From the NCBI RefSeq assembly GCF_007994075.1, contig NZ_VIWU01000001.1, positions 4,588,001 to 4,652,000 on the forward strand: a DNA stretch of 64,000 bases, given 5' to 3'. The position numbers were made by a program, and so were the translations under genes. Numbering within the stretch: the stretch's first letter is position 1; the number at the start of each line of letters is the position of its first letter. This document shows positions 43,031-52,620 of the stretch, one piece after another. The DNA comes from Pseudonocardia hierapolitana. GTDB taxonomy: Bacteria; Actinomycetota; Actinomycetes; Mycobacteriales; Pseudonocardiaceae. The notes beneath the pieces were generated by a model that saw only the letters and a list, made by a program, of their open reading frames with translations, was not told the DNA's origin and did not search any database.

Positions 43031-44800
43031 TCAGTCCTTGATCTCGCAGATGACGGTGCCCTGGGACACCGAGCTGCCCTGCACCGCGGACATGCCGGTG
43101 ATCGTGCCGGCCTTGTGCGCCGTGACGGGGTTCTCCATCTTCATCGCCTCGAGGACGACGACGAGGTCGCCTGCGGAGACGGTGTCGCCGTCGGACACGG
43201 CGACCTTGATGATCGTGCCCTGCATCGGTGCGGTGACGGCGTCGCCGGACACCGCTGAGCCGCCCTTGCCGCTGCCCCGCTTCCGCGGAGGGGCCTTGGC
43301 CGCGGCGGCCGGGCCTGCACCGGCGCCACCGCCGATGGTCAGGTCGCCGGGCAGTGACACCTCGAGGCGCCGCCCGCCCACCTCGACCACCACCGTCTGG
43401 CGCGGGGACTCGTCGGTGTCAGCGCCCTCGCCGCTGGTGAACGGCTCGACGGTGTTGTTCCACTCGGTCTCGATCCACCGCGTGTGGACGGTGAAGTTCT
43501 CGGCGAACGCCGGGTCGTCGACGACGAGCCGGTGGAACGGCAGCACCGTGGCCATGCCCTCGACCTGGAACTCGGCGAGCGCCCGCCGCGAGCGTTCGAG
43601 GGCCTGGGCGCGGTCGGAGCCGGTGACGATCAGCTTGGCGAGCAGCGAGTCGAACTGTCCGCCGATGACGGAACCGGCCTCGACGCCCGCGTCGACCCGC
43701 ACCCCCGGCCCGGACGGCAACGTGAGCGCGGTGACCGTGCCGGGGGCAGGCAGGAAGTTGCGCCCCGCGTCCTCGCCGTTGATCCGGAACTCGATCGAGT
43801 GCCCGCGCGGCTCCGGGTCCTCGAGCAGGTTGAGCACTTCGCCCTCGGCGATGCGGAACTGCTCGCGCACCAGGTCGAGCCCCGAGGTCTCCTCCGACAC
43901 CGGGTGTTCGACCTGCAGCCGGGTGTTGACCTCCAGGAACGAGATGAGCCCGTCCTGCCCGACCAGGAACTCGACGGTGCCTGCGCCGTGGTAGCCGGCC
44001 TCCTTGCAGATCGCCTTGGCGGCCTCGTGGATCGTGGCGCGCTGCTCGCCGGTGAGGAACGGGGCGGGCGCCTCCTCCACGAGCTTCTGGAACCGCCGCT
44101 GCAGCGAGCAGTCGCGAGTGCCGACGACGATGACGTTGCCGTGCGTGTCGGCGAGCACCTGCGCCTCGACGTGGCGCGGCTTGTCGAGGTAGCGCTCGAC
44201 GAAGCACTCACCGCGCCCGAACGCGGCCACCGCCTCACGGACCGCCGACTCGTAGAGCTCGCGGATCTCCTTCTTCTCCCGCGCGACCTTCATGCCGCGC
44301 CCGCCGCCGCCGAATGCGGCCTTGATCGCGATCGGGAGGCCGTGCTGCTCGGCGAACGCCTCCACCTCCTCCGGCCCCGAGACGGGGTCCGGGGTGCCGG
44401 GAACGAGCGGAGCACCCGCGCGCGTTGCGATGTGGCGGGCGGTGACCTTGTCGCCGAGGTCGCGGATGGCCTGCGGCGTCGGGCCGATCCACGTGATGCC
44501 GGCGTCGATCACGGCCTGGGCGAAGTCGGCGTTCTCACTCAAGAATCCGTAGCCGGGGTGGATCCCGTCGGCGCCGGCCTGCCGGGCCGCCCCGATCACC
44601 TTGTCGAAGTCGAGGTAGGACTCGGCCGCCGTGTTGCCGCCCAGCGCGAACGCCTCGTCGGCCAGCCGCACGAACGGTGCATCGCGGTCCGGGTCCGCGT
44701 ACACGGCGACGCTGGCGATCCCGGCGTCGCGACAGGCCCGGACGACCCGGACTGCGATCTCCCCGCGGTTGGCGACGAGGACCTTGCTCAAGCGCGGCAC
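43031..44800 (-). CDS. accA3: Acyl-CoA carboxylase alpha subunit (biotin carboxylase + BCCP)
   Basis: Predicted 589-aa biotinylated subunit. Biotin carboxylase domain about 1-450 ([34 protein letters not shown] grasp, [17 protein letters not shown]), linker, then a C-terminal carrier domain with biotin acceptor EAMKMEN. It carboxylates biotin for acetyl-, propionyl- or longer acyl-CoA carboxylases; its transferase partner AccD5 and ligase BirA are 12 kb away in the same block. GTG at 44800 with AGGAGG 6 nt upstream. In M. tuberculosis this is Rv3285. Confidence 0.97.
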   Translation of the reverse strand: MPRLSKVLVANRGEIAVRVVRACRDAGIASVAVYADPDRDAPFVRLADEAFALGGNTAAESYLDFDKVIGAARQAGADGIHPGYGFLSENADFAQAVIDAGITWIGPTPQAIRDLGDKVTARHIATRAGAPLVPGTPDPVSGPEEVEAFAEQHGLPIAIKAAFGGGGRGMKVAREKKEIRELYESAVREAVAAFGRGECFVERYLDKPRHVEAQVLADTHGNVIVVGTRDCSLQRRFQKLVEEAPAPFLTGEQRATIHEAAKAICKEAGYHGAGTVEFLVGQDGLISFLEVNTRLQVEHPVSEETSGLDLVREQFRIAEGEVLNLLEDPEPRGHSIEFRINGEDAGRNFLPAPGTVTALTLPSGPGVRVDAGVEAGSVIGGQFDSLLAKLIVTGSDRAQALERSRRALAEFQVEGMATVLPFHRLVVDDPAFAENFTVHTRWIETEWNNTVEPFTSGEGADTDESPRQTVVVEVGGRRLEVSLPGDLTIGGGAGAGPAAAAKAPPRKRGSGKGGSAVSGDAVTAPMQGTIIKVAVSDGDTVSAGDLVVVLEAMKMENPVTAHKAGTITGMSAVQGSSVSQGTVICEIKD

Positions 44801-45007
44801 GGTCAGCCTCCTGGAGTGGCGTGCCCCGGGGGACCTGTGCCCCGGCGCAGTGGTTACCCGGGAGTTTAGGGACCGATGCCTGCTCACCGGGCCGTGGTGT
44901 GACCGATGTGGGCCCGCCCCCGCAGCTCCGTCACCCCTCGAGACGGCGCTGCGGGGGCGAGGCGATTGCCTCGATCGCCCCTGTCCGGTTGCGTCAGGCG
45001 ATCGCGA

Positions 45008-45922
45008 TCACCCCGACCGATCCGTCAGGCGGTGGCGGCTCACCCCCCGGTTGCCGCCACCGCCACCTCCGCCGTCACCCCCTCCGCTGACGGCGAGACC
45101 TGAGCCCTCGGCGTCGTCCGGGCCCGTCACCTGCGGCGCGATCTGCCGGGCGAAACCGGGCGCGGAGACCGCGAGCGCCCCCGTCCCGAAGAGGCCGACT
45201 CCGAGCGCGGCGCCGGCCGGGCCGTGCGACCGCCAGTCCGGTTCCCGCTCCGGAGCGAGTGCACGGTGCCGCTCACGCAGCGCCGCAAGCGCACGGTTAC
45301 CACGCCGGGTGCGCCGTGGAGCCAGGGCGATCTGCATCACTCCCGTGGCGGTGACGAGCAGCAGCGCGGTGACGAGGAGCCCGACCGGCCGCGCCTCGGC
45401 GACGTCGGCGAGCACCCGGAGGAGCCCGAGTACGGCGACCGCGAGCATCCAGAACCCGACCCGGCGGATCCGCCTGCGGCGGTTCTCCGACAGCAGGAAC
45501 CCGGCGGCCACCAGCCGCTCCTCGATCGTGGCCAGTGCGGGCCGCACGGACCGGTGGAACATGAGCCGCCGGTGCCCCACGGGCGAGCCCGCGGTGGCGT
45601 GGATGGCCTTCTCGAGCGTGTCGGCGTCGGCGTCGGGCCGCCCGATCGCCCGCACCGTGCCGTCGGCCGCCGTGAGCGTGCCGCGCAGGTGCATCGCGCA
45701 CAGCGCCGACCAGATCGCCAGCTCGTTGCCGCCGGCGAGGTACGCGACGTCGTGCGGATGGGAGGTGATGTCGTCGACGGGTGTCGTGGCACCCGGCTCG
45801 GCGAGCGCTCTTCGCGTGCAGATGCCAGCCGTCCCGACCGTCAACGCGATCAGGACGTAGGCAGGCAGGAAGGTCGTGCCGGTGATGCCCCAGGTCTCAG
45901 CGGTAGCTGCTGCGAGGGCCAT
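45008..45922 (-). CDS. TIGR04222-like membrane protein with Gly-rich tail
   Basis: Predicted 304-aa membrane protein. The N-terminus ETWGITGTTFLPAYVLIAL is the opening of the TIGR04222 domain, followed by DVAYLAGGNELAIWSALCAMHLRG. Two further hydrophobic stretches lie at about residues 162-200. The C-terminus ends in GGGDGGGGGGGNRG. Function unknown. ATG at 45922 has AGGAGG directly after a stable hairpin. It interrupts the ancestral accA3-sufE order seen in mycobacteria. Confidence 0.8.
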   Translation of the reverse strand: MALAAATAETWGITGTTFLPAYVLIALTVGTAGICTRRALAEPGATTPVDDITSHPHDVAYLAGGNELAIWSALCAMHLRGTLTAADGTVRAIGRPDADADTLEKAIHATAGSPVGHRRLMFHRSVRPALATIEERLVAAGFLLSENRRRRIRRVGFWMLAVAVLGLLRVLADVAEARPVGLLVTALLLVTATGVMQIALAPRRTRRGNRALAALRERHRALAPEREPDWRSHGPAGAALGVGLFGTGALAVSAPGFARQIAPQVTGPDDAEGSGLAVSGGGDGGGGGGGNRGVSRHRLTDRSG

Positions 45923-45933
45923 CGAACACCTCC

Positions 45934-45958
45934 TGAGCCGTCTTCATGAGACGGCTCA
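45934..45958 (-). terminator. 10-bp hairpin between sufE and the TIGR04222 gene
   Basis: TGAGCCGTCT (45934-45943) and AGACGGCTCA (45949-45958) form a perfect stem with a 5-nt loop, 70 nt after the sufE stop on the minus strand. Its 3' arm abuts the AGGAGG of the next gene, so it may terminate sufE transcription or mask that ribosome-binding site. Confidence 0.55.
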
Positions 45959-46028
45959 CAGTGTCGCGGCCCACACCGGGCGTACGGAACGTTCTTCACA
46001 AGGACTTGAGGTTGCGGCGAGATGCCGC

Positions 46029-46484
46029 TCAGGCGGCGGTGGCCGCCCTGACCTGCTTCTTGATCCGCGCGAGCATCGCGGCCATGCCGCGCAGCCGCAG
46101 CGGGCTCACGGCCTCACCGAGACCGAGGGCCGTGTAGAAGTCGTCGGGCACGGCGAGCACGTCGTCGGCGGCCTCGCCGTCGAGGCCGGTGTGCATGATC
46201 GACGCGAACCCGCGGGTGGTGGGTGCTTCCGGCGGGGCCGAGAAGAACAGGTGCACACGCCGCTCGGGGTCGGAGTCGACCTCGACCGCCAGGAACAGCG
46301 GCGACTGGCACTCGTGGACCTGCTCCATCGTGTCGGCCGCGTCGGCGTAGCGCTCCGGCAGCTCGGGCAGCTCCCGCGAGAGCTCCAGCAACATCTGCAG
46401 CCGGTCCTTCGGCCCGACGCCCGCGAAGTCGTCCACCAGTTCCGCGAGCTGCGGGGGCAGGGTGCGCGACATCGAATCCGTCAT
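46029..46484 (-). CDS. sufE: SufE-family sulfur acceptor protein
   Basis: Predicted 151-aa SufE-fold protein that accepts persulfide sulfur. [17 protein letters not shown] starts the fold and [14 protein letters not shown] holds the acceptor Cys. ATG at 46484 overlaps the rhodanese stop by 4 nt, so the two are coupled: the sulfurtransferase may pass sulfur to it. Same pair as Rv3284-Rv3283 in M. tuberculosis. Confidence 0.93.
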   Translation of the reverse strand: MTDSMSRTLPPQLAELVDDFAGVGPKDRLQMLLELSRELPELPERYADAADTMEQVHECQSPLFLAVEVDSDPERRVHLFFSAPPEAPTTRGFASIMHTGLDGEAADDVLAVPDDFYTALGLGEAVSPLRLRGMAAMLARIKKQVRAATAA

Positions 46485-47371
46485 GCCGACCCGCGCTCCG
46501 AGCCCTGCACGATCGGCACGCGGACCGAGTTGCCCCACTCCGTCCAGCTGCCGTCGTAGTTGCGGACCTTCGAGAAGCCGAGCAGGTGGGTGAGCACGAA
46601 CCAGGTGTGGCTCGACCGCTCGCCGATACGGCAGTACGCGACGACGTCGTCGTCCGGGGACAGGCCCTGCTCCTGCTGGTAGATGGCCTCCAGGTCTGAG
46701 CGCGGCTTGAACGTGGCGTCCTCGGCGGCGGCACGCGCCCACGGCACGCTCGCGGCGCCCGGGATGTGGCCGCCGCGCACCGCGCCCTCCTGCGGGTAGT
46801 CGGGCATGTGGAGCAGCTCGCCGGAGTACTCACCGGGCGACCGGACGTCGACGAGAGGCTTGCCGAGGTGCGCGAGCACCTGCTCCTTGAACGCCCGGAT
46901 CCTGGTGTCGTCGCGCTCGACGACCGGGTAGTCCACCTGAGGAGGCTTGGGCTGCTCGGTGGTCATCTCGCGGTTCTCGGCCACCCACTTGGCACGGCCG
47001 CCGTCGAGGATCCGCACGTCCGGATGCCCGAACAGGGAGAACACCCAGAGCGCGTAGGTGGCCCACCAGTTGTTGCGGTCGCCGTAGAACACCACCGTGG
47101 TGTCGCGGGTGATGCCGCGCTCGCCGCAGATCTGCGCGAAGCGCTCGCCGTCGACGTAGTCGCGGGTGACCGGGTCGTTCAGCTCGGTGTGCCAGTCGAC
47201 CTTCACCGCGCCCGGGATGTGCCCGGTGTCGTAGAGCAGCACGTCCTCGTCGGACTCCACGACGACGAGCCCGCTGTCGCCCAGGTGCTGGGCGAGCCAC
47301 TCCGTCGTGACAAGGCGCTCGGGGTGCGCGTACGCAGCCAGCTTCGAGTCGGGGTCGTTCGGCAGTCCCAT
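46481..47371 (-). CDS. sseA: Thiosulfate sulfurtransferase (two-domain rhodanese)
   Basis: Predicted 296-aa enzyme with tandem rhodanese domains. The N-domain (about 20-140) lacks the catalytic Cys; the C-domain has [17 protein letters not shown] with the persulfide Cys. Other landmarks are [20 protein letters not shown] and [19 protein letters not shown] at 47371, no clear ribosome-binding site, possibly leaderless. Coupled to sufE. Position next to maf and acc genes is conserved in actinobacteria. Confidence 0.94.
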   Translation of the reverse strand: MGLPNDPDSKLAAYAHPERLVTTEWLAQHLGDSGLVVVESDEDVLLYDTGHIPGAVKVDWHTELNDPVTRDYVDGERFAQICGERGITRDTTVVFYGDRNNWWATYALWVFSLFGHPDVRILDGGRAKWVAENREMTTEQPKPPQVDYPVVERDDTRIRAFKEQVLAHLGKPLVDVRSPGEYSGELLHMPDYPQEGAVRGGHIPGAASVPWARAAAEDATFKPRSDLEAIYQQEQGLSPDDDVVAYCRIGERSSHTWFVLTHLLGFSKVRNYDGSWTEWGNSVRVPIVQGSERGSA

Positions 47372-47396
47372 ACCCGGAGAGGTTAGTCCTCTCGTA

Positions 47397-48983
47397 TCAG
47401 TCGAGCAGGACCGTGCGCAGGTCGAGCCGGCGCAGGACCCGGTCGGCCGCCTCGGGGTCGACGCCGGGCTGCCGGCGGGCCGCGAGCACCTCCTCACGGG
47501 CCGCGGCCAGCGCGTCGGCCTGCACCTCCATCATGAGCCGCCGGCCCCGGCACAGCGCCTCGAACCGGTCCCGCTCCTCGGCCGTCGGCGGATCGCCGCG
47601 CAGCAGCGCCTCGAGCCGGCCCATGCGTTCGTGCAGCGCGTCGACCGCCTCCTCCGGCAGCTCCTCGGAGCGTTCGCGCTGCGTCATCCGGGCGAGCGCG
47701 GCGCGGCGGGCCCGCAGGGTGAGCTCCTTCTCGGCCGCGTGCTCCGCGTCCGCGTCGGCCTGCACGCCGAGCAGCCGGACGAGCAGCGGCAGCGTGAGAC
47801 CCGGCCCGATCAGCGTCACGACGAGCACCGAACAGGCGATCACGACCAGCTCCGCGCGCGCCGGGAACGCCCCGTCGACGGTGGTGGCCGGGAGGGCCAG
47901 CGCGAGGGCGAGCGTCGCGAGACCGCGCATCCCGCACCAGCCGAGCACCACGGCCTCCCGGCCGGTGCGGGGCGCGGCCGATGCATCGGGGGAGCGGCGC
48001 ACCACGAGCCAGGCCCCGGTCATCCACACCGCTCGCACCCCGATCACGACGGCGCAGACGGCGGCAGCGTGCGCGAGCATCCGCGGCAGGTCCGCCCCGG
48101 CGGCCTCGACCACCTGGCGCAGGTCCAGCCCGATCAGGCCGAAGGCGACACCCGTGACGAGCAGCTCGACGACGTTCCAGAACGAGCGCTGCACGATGCG
48201 ATCGGCCGCCTCGTCCGCCGCGCTGGCCGACCGCAGCTCGAGCGCGACCACCACGACGGCGACCACCCCGGACGCGTGCAGCTCCTCGGCGGCGAGGTAG
48301 ACCGCGAACGGGAGGACGAGGGTGAGCGCGCTGCGGCCGGTCGGGTCGGCCACCCGGTCGATGACGTGGCGGGCCAGGCGGGCGAACACGACCCCCAGCA
48401 CGACCGCCGCGAGCGCACCGAGCACGAACCGCAGCACCAGCCCGGACGCCGACAGCTCGCTGCCCTGCACGGTGGCGAGCACGGCGGTCTGGAACACGAC
48501 GAGCGCCGTGGCGTCGTTGAAGAGGCCCTCGCTCTGGAGCACGGACAGCAACCGGCGCGGCATCCGGACCGGTCCCGCGACGGCCTCGACGGCAACCGGG
48601 TCCGGCGGCGCGACCATCGCGCCCAGCGCCACGGTGGCCGTGAGCGTGATCCCGGGGACGAGGGCGAGCGCGGTGCCGGCGACCGCCGCGATCGTCACGG
48701 CCACCAGCGCGACCGCGAGCAGCGCGATGCTGCGCCAGCGGGCCCGGAACAGCGCCCACGACGTGCGCTGCGCCGTCGCGAAGAGCAGCGGTGGGAGGAA
48801 CAGCGGGAGGATCAGGTCGGGGTCGAGGTCGAAGGCGTCCGGGAGCCCCGGTACGGCCGCGACCACCACGCCGAGCAGCACCATCAGCACCGGCCACGGC
48901 AGCCGCAGCCGATCGCCCACCCCGACCAGGAGCACGGCCGCGAGCATCAGCCCGACGACGAGCAGCAGGACCTCCACCCGCAC
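47397..48983 (-). CDS. Na+/H+ antiporter (CPA1/NhaP type)
   Basis: Predicted 528-aa inner-membrane cation:proton antiporter with about 12 helices: [51 protein letters not shown] and [17 protein letters not shown] hold the ion-binding Asp pair region, [18 protein letters not shown] is a late motif. The last 110 residues are a charged cytosolic tail. GTG at 48983; a longer form to 49037 enters the repeat array. Located between sseA and maf, an insertion relative to mycobacteria. Confidence 0.92.
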   Translation of the reverse strand: MRVEVLLLVVGLMLAAVLLVGVGDRLRLPWPVLMVLLGVVVAAVPGLPDAFDLDPDLILPLFLPPLLFATAQRTSWALFRARWRSIALLAVALVAVTIAAVAGTALALVPGITLTATVALGAMVAPPDPVAVEAVAGPVRMPRRLLSVLQSEGLFNDATALVVFQTAVLATVQGSELSASGLVLRFVLGALAAVVLGVVFARLARHVIDRVADPTGRSALTLVLPFAVYLAAEELHASGVVAVVVVALELRSASAADEAADRIVQRSFWNVVELLVTGVAFGLIGLDLRQVVEAAGADLPRMLAHAAAVCAVVIGVRAVWMTGAWLVVRRSPDASAAPRTGREAVVLGWCGMRGLATLALALALPATTVDGAFPARAELVVIACSVLVVTLIGPGLTLPLLVRLLGVQADADAEHAAEKELTLRARRAALARMTQRERSEELPEEAVDALHERMGRLEALLRGDPPTAEERDRFEALCRGRRLMMEVQADALAAAREEVLAARRQPGVDPEAADRVLRRLDLRTVLLD

Positions 48984-49035
48984 AGCCTGCCCCGCCTTCC
49001 GGACCGGCCCGAGCGTGAGTCCCGGCCGTGGCCGC

Positions 49036-49205
49036 ACGCGAGACTCAGCCGAGCTGAACGCCGGACTCGCCGTGGCGAGATGTCGGACTCGCCGTGTGGG
49101 AATGCTGGACTCGCCGTGGCGAGATGTCGGACTCGCCTGTGGGCGTGAGGCCCTGGACGGGCGAGTCTTGCATTCGGGTCCGGCGAGTCTTGCGTTCCGC
49201 GCCGA
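49036..49205. repeat. 22-bp repeats, site D (5 + 2 copies, orientation switch)
   Basis: GACTC boxes at 49042, 49064, 49086, 49108 and 49130 (22-bp steps) are followed by GAGTC boxes at 49163 and 49185. Orientation thus flips between 49135 and 49160. Units alternate CGCCGTGGCGAGATGTCG and CGCCGTGTGGGAATGCTG types. The array lies between maf and the antiporter gene and covers the antiporter upstream region. Confidence 0.92.
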
Positions 49206-49213
49206 TCGCGGGC

Positions 49214-49843
49214 TCAGGCGGTGGTGGGGGGCCAGAGGTCGGTGACCCGGACGCCGACGGCCGCCAGGAGCCGCCGGACGAGCGGGAGGCTGATCCCGAT
49301 CACGTTGGACGGGTCGCCGTCGATGCCCTCGACGAACCAGCCGCCCAGGCCGTCCAGGGTGAACGCGCCCGCGACGACGAGGGGTTCGCCCGTGGCCAGG
49401 TAGGCCTCCAGCTCGGCGTCGGACGGCTCGGCGAACCGGACGGTCGTGACCGCGTGGCCCTCGGCGACCCGATCGATCTCCCCGTCGGCAAGGCGGAGCA
49501 CCGCGTGGCCGGTGACGAGCTCGCCGGTACCGCCCGCCATCGCCTTCCAGCGGCGGCGGGCGGTGTCCGGGTCGCCCGGCTTGCCGACGAGCTCGCCGCC
49601 GATGTGCAGCATCGAGTCGCAGCCGATCAGGACGGCGTCCGCGTGGGTGTCGCCGATGCGCCGGGCGACGGTGGTGGCCTTGGCCGAGGCGAGGTGGGTG
49701 ACCTTCTCGGCGGGGGACGCCTGCGGCATCGCGGCGAGCAGCGCCTCCTCGTCGACGTCGGCGATCTCGACCAGCGGGTCGATGCCCGCGGCTTGCAGCA
49801 CCGCCCTGCGGGCGGGGGAGGCGGAGGCCAGCACGACACGCAC
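49214..49843 (-). CDS. maf: Maf-like nucleoside triphosphate pyrophosphatase
   Basis: Predicted 209-aa house-cleaning pyrophosphatase that hydrolyses non-canonical NTPs. VVLASASPARRAVLQAAGI is the substrate loop; IGCDSMLHIGGELVGKP holds the catalytic Asp and Lys; FTLDGLGGWFVEGIDGDPSNVIGISLPLV is the C-terminal signature. GTG start at 49843. Conserved neighbour of acc genes; in mycobacteria accE lies directly beside it, here 6.6 kb of other genes intervene. Confidence 0.94.
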   Translation of the reverse strand: MRVVLASASPARRAVLQAAGIDPLVEIADVDEEALLAAMPQASPAEKVTHLASAKATTVARRIGDTHADAVLIGCDSMLHIGGELVGKPGDPDTARRRWKAMAGGTGELVTGHAVLRLADGEIDRVAEGHAVTTVRFAEPSDAELEAYLATGEPLVVAGAFTLDGLGGWFVEGIDGDPSNVIGISLPLVRRLLAAVGVRVTDLWPPTTA

Positions 49844-49886
49844 GGCGGGTCAGCCTACGAGACCCACCGCCCGGCGGCCGCGGCCC

Positions 49887-50231
49887 TCAGTAGCCGCCGC
49901 CGCCCCCACCCCCGCTGTCGCCGCCCCCTCCGCCGAAGCTGCCGCCTCCGCCGAAGTCGTGGCCGGACGAGCCGTCGTAGCCGGACGAGCTGTCGTGGTT
50001 CGACGAGCCGTCGGCGCTCCCGTCCGAGCCGGTGGACCACGTCGTCGCCGCGTACCAGCCGCTCCGCAGCCGCGTCGTCACCCGGTCCCGTCTGCGGCGG
50101 ACCCGGACCGCCAGCCGTGGCCTGCGCGCCCCGGGACGAAGCGTCGCCCGCGGCGGACGGGTCGCCAGGCCGAGCCCGACGACCACGATCAGCGCGGACA
50201 GCAATATGAGGACACCTGCTCCGACGCCCAC
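49887..50231 (-). CDS. Small membrane protein with Ser/Gly-rich tail
   Basis: Predicted 114-aa protein: one N-terminal helix (VGVGAGVLILLSALIVVVGLGL), an Arg-rich cytosolic-type stretch (RRPRLAVRVRRRRD) and a low-complexity tail of Ser/Asp/Gly ending in a Gly run and Tyr. GTG 50231 is chosen as GGGGGG precedes it; GTG 50270 is an alternative. Function unknown. Resembles in design the genes at 45008-45922 and 56102-56356. Confidence 0.65.
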   Translation of the reverse strand: MGVGAGVLILLSALIVVVGLGLATRPPRATLRPGARRPRLAVRVRRRRDRVTTRLRSGWYAATTWSTGSDGSADGSSNHDSSSGYDGSSGHDFGGGGSFGGGGGDSGGGGGGGY

Positions 50232-50371
50232 GAGAACCCCCCGCGCCGGGAAGGCTGCTCCCGGCTCCACATCGGAGTGTGGGTGCGGTCACAGCAGGGT
50301 CGCCAGCTTCTTGGGCAGATCTTGATGCAGGTCAGTGCCGCGGCAGCGTCAGAGGTGTGGTGAGCCGGGGC

Positions 50372-52075
50372 TCAGAAGGCCACGCTCCGGGTGAGCGCGG
50401 CCTCCTGCTGCGGCGCGGGAGCGGTGGACGGCCGCTGCTTCGTCACGAAGGCGCTGCGCGCGGCGGCGAAGCCGTGGCGGTCGTCGAAGATGTCGCGGCT
50501 CATCTCGGCCAGCTCGCGGATCCGGTAGGTCTCCAACGGCCGGTGCCGCTCGTCGGCCGCCCGCACCGCCGCCTTCGCGGCGAGGCGCTGGGCCAGGCCG
50601 TCCGCGGTGGCCAGGCGGAACGCGTACTCCAGCACGGTGGCATCGAACTCGTCGGGCGCGCCGGGCAGCACCGCGTCGGCGAGCCCGATGGATGCCGCCT
50701 CTGCGGCGCCGACCGGCAGGCACTCCCCGGTCAGCCGTTCGGCCTCGGCGGCCCCGACGCGGCGGGGGAGCGTGTAGGTCCAGTACTCCGACCCGGTCAG
50801 GCCCATGGTCCGGTAGTGCGGGTTGAGCACGACGCCCGCGCGCACCAGCACCTGGTCGGCCCCCAGGCCGAGCATCACGCCGCCGGCCCCCGCGTTGCCC
50901 CCGATGGCGGCGACGACGAGCTGGTGCGTGCAGGTGATGATCTCGCGGCAGACGTCGTTGATCGCGTTGATGTTCCGCCACGCCTCCGCGGCCGCGTCCG
51001 GCCGGGCCTCGATGACGTTCAGGTGGATGCCGTTGGAGAAGAACTGCCCGCCGCGCAGGACCAGCACCGACGTGTCCTGGGCCGCCGCGGCCCTCAGCGC
51101 CGCGGCGAGCCGGTGGCACTGCGCCGTGGACATCGCCCCGTTGTAGAAGTCGAAGCCGACGACGCCGACCGGGCCGTGGCGGTGGTAGGTGATCTCCCGG
51201 TAGCCGGCGCCCGGCGTGCCGAGCGGCTCGAGCGACTCGGGGACGCCCGCGAGCCGGTCCCTGAGCACCGTGGTGGCCGGCAGCTTGATCCGGGGGCCGT
51301 CTCCGACCCGGCGGAGGTGACCGATCCACAGCGCGCCGTCGCCGGTGCGGACGAGCACCGCGCCGTGGCGCCGCAGGGCGATCGTGCCCGGTTCGCCGGG
51401 CGTGGCAGGCCCGCGGTGCGCGTCGAACACCGACACGGGGAGCCCGGCGAGCTCGGTGCGGACGCCCGGTGAGCCGTCGGCCGCGCGGATGCGCCGCAGC
51501 ACGTGCTCGGTGGGGTCGGACCAGGAGAAGGCCCGGTCCGCCTGGCGCATCGTGGGCCGGAGCCGGCCGCGGACACCGGGACGGGAGTAGTCCAGCGGTC
51601 GCGGCACGAACGCGGGGTCGCTCACCTTCAGCGCGACCTCCCTGGCGAGCGCGGTGGCCGCCTCGGTGACCGGGCCCGAGTAGAGCGCGCTCTTGCGGGG
51701 CGGCTCGGCGGGGAGGGGGAACGTGCGCGTGCCCCAGATCGGGCCGGCGTCCATCTCGCCGATGGCGCCGAGGGCGGTGACCCCCCACTCCGGCTCGGCA
51801 CCGGTGATGGCCCAGTCCAGCGACGAGGGCCCGCGGTCCCCCTCCGGGCCCGGGTGGAGCACGACGGTCGGCCGCGAGGTCCAGATGTCCTCCGGGATCC
51901 GCTCCTTGAGGAACGGGCAGATGATCACGTCCGGGTCGAAGGCGGCGACGGCCGCCCGCATGGCGTCTTCGGAGTCGGCCGTTCGGTGCACCACCTCGTG
52001 TCCATCTGCCAGCAGTTCCGTCCACACCCGCTGGGTGAGGCCGTTGAAGGACGAGCACAACAGGAGGATTCTCAC
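50372..52075 (-). CDS. hypX: HypX/HoxX hydrogenase maturation protein
   Basis: Predicted 567-aa two-domain enzyme. The N-terminal formyltransferase-like domain has VVLHPGPEGDRGPSSLDWAI, the HypX hallmark, and GEMDAGPIWGTRTFPLP. The C-terminal crotonase-like domain has FDFYNGAMSTAQC, FFSNGIHLNVIEA, GNAGAGGVMLGLGAD and GSEYWTYTLPRRVG. HypX makes the CO ligand of the [NiFe] hydrogenase active site from formyl-tetrahydrofolate under aerobic conditions. No hydrogenase or hypABCDEF gene lies in the window. ATG at 52075. Confidence 0.92.
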   Translation of the reverse strand: MRILLLCSSFNGLTQRVWTELLADGHEVVHRTADSEDAMRAAVAAFDPDVIICPFLKERIPEDIWTSRPTVVLHPGPEGDRGPSSLDWAITGAEPEWGVTALGAIGEMDAGPIWGTRTFPLPAEPPRKSALYSGPVTEAATALAREVALKVSDPAFVPRPLDYSRPGVRGRLRPTMRQADRAFSWSDPTEHVLRRIRAADGSPGVRTELAGLPVSVFDAHRGPATPGEPGTIALRRHGAVLVRTGDGALWIGHLRRVGDGPRIKLPATTVLRDRLAGVPESLEPLGTPGAGYREITYHRHGPVGVVGFDFYNGAMSTAQCHRLAAALRAAAAQDTSVLVLRGGQFFSNGIHLNVIEARPDAAAEAWRNINAINDVCREIITCTHQLVVAAIGGNAGAGGVMLGLGADQVLVRAGVVLNPHYRTMGLTGSEYWTYTLPRRVGAAEAERLTGECLPVGAAEAASIGLADAVLPGAPDEFDATVLEYAFRLATADGLAQRLAAKAAVRAADERHRPLETYRIRELAEMSRDIFDDRHGFAAARSAFVTKQRPSTAPAPQQEAALTRSVAF

Positions 52076-52144
52076 GCCGATCTCCGTGGTAGCGATTTCC
52101 GTGCACAGCGCGACGACGGTTTCGCCGAGAAGCGGCTAACCAAG

Positions 52145-52164
52145 CGTGATGCGCTCGTGATGCG
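52145..52164. promoter_or_regulatory. Direct repeat upstream of hypX
   Basis: CGTGATGCG occurs at 52145-52153 and again at 52156-52164, an 11-bp period, 70-90 nt upstream of the hypX start. Two same-face half-sites could bind an activator. Part of the 52076-52620 gap, which is less GC-rich than its surroundings and shows no gene. Confidence 0.3.
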
Positions 52165-52267
52165 TCGGCCCTTGACGCGCGCATCCTCCCGGCCGGTCGA
52201 TCGTTGTATCGGCGGGGAAGGGGTGCGTGATCGCACTGTAACCGCCCGGTGGTGGCATGGCGTCGGG

Positions 52268-52297
52268 CCGAATGGCCGCTCTCAAGCGGCCGTTCGG
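52268..52297. terminator. Hairpin in the hypX-cvnA intergenic region
   Basis: CCGAATGGCCGCT (52268-52280) pairs with AGCGGCCGTTCGG (52285-52297) over a 4-nt loop, 13 bp with one G-T position. It lies between two divergent genes, so a plain gene terminator is unexpected; it may be a leader hairpin or insulator. Confidence 0.4.
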
Positions 52298-52620
52298 GGT
52301 AGTGCAGTTACTCCGAAGGCATCGAGTACATCCAGTTCACTACAGCGCGCCCAGCGGCAGTTCTTCCGCGCTCAAGGACAGTAGGTCGTCACGGAACGCA
52401 CTGGCATGCCTGCTACCTGTAATTGGCCCTGGTTGCTAACCGTCCTCTCGCCGAGGTCGGAGTGAGCCGAACGGACGAATGTCGGAGTCGAGCGGTTCAG
52501 CGGTTAGGCCATTTCGCGCATCGGCCTGATGACCATCGCCGAGCGGCGCGGATCGCGATGTACCGTTCCGCCCTCCAGGAGCACGGAAATGGCGTTGGCG
52601 ACCGGACGGAGCAGACCTCC

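Noticed and set aside
50372..52075. Methionyl-tRNA formyltransferase or plain enoyl-CoA hydratase
   Set aside because: Both domains occur in one chain with HypX-specific blocks (HPGPEGDRGPSSLDW, SNGIHLNVIEA), which neither single-domain family has.
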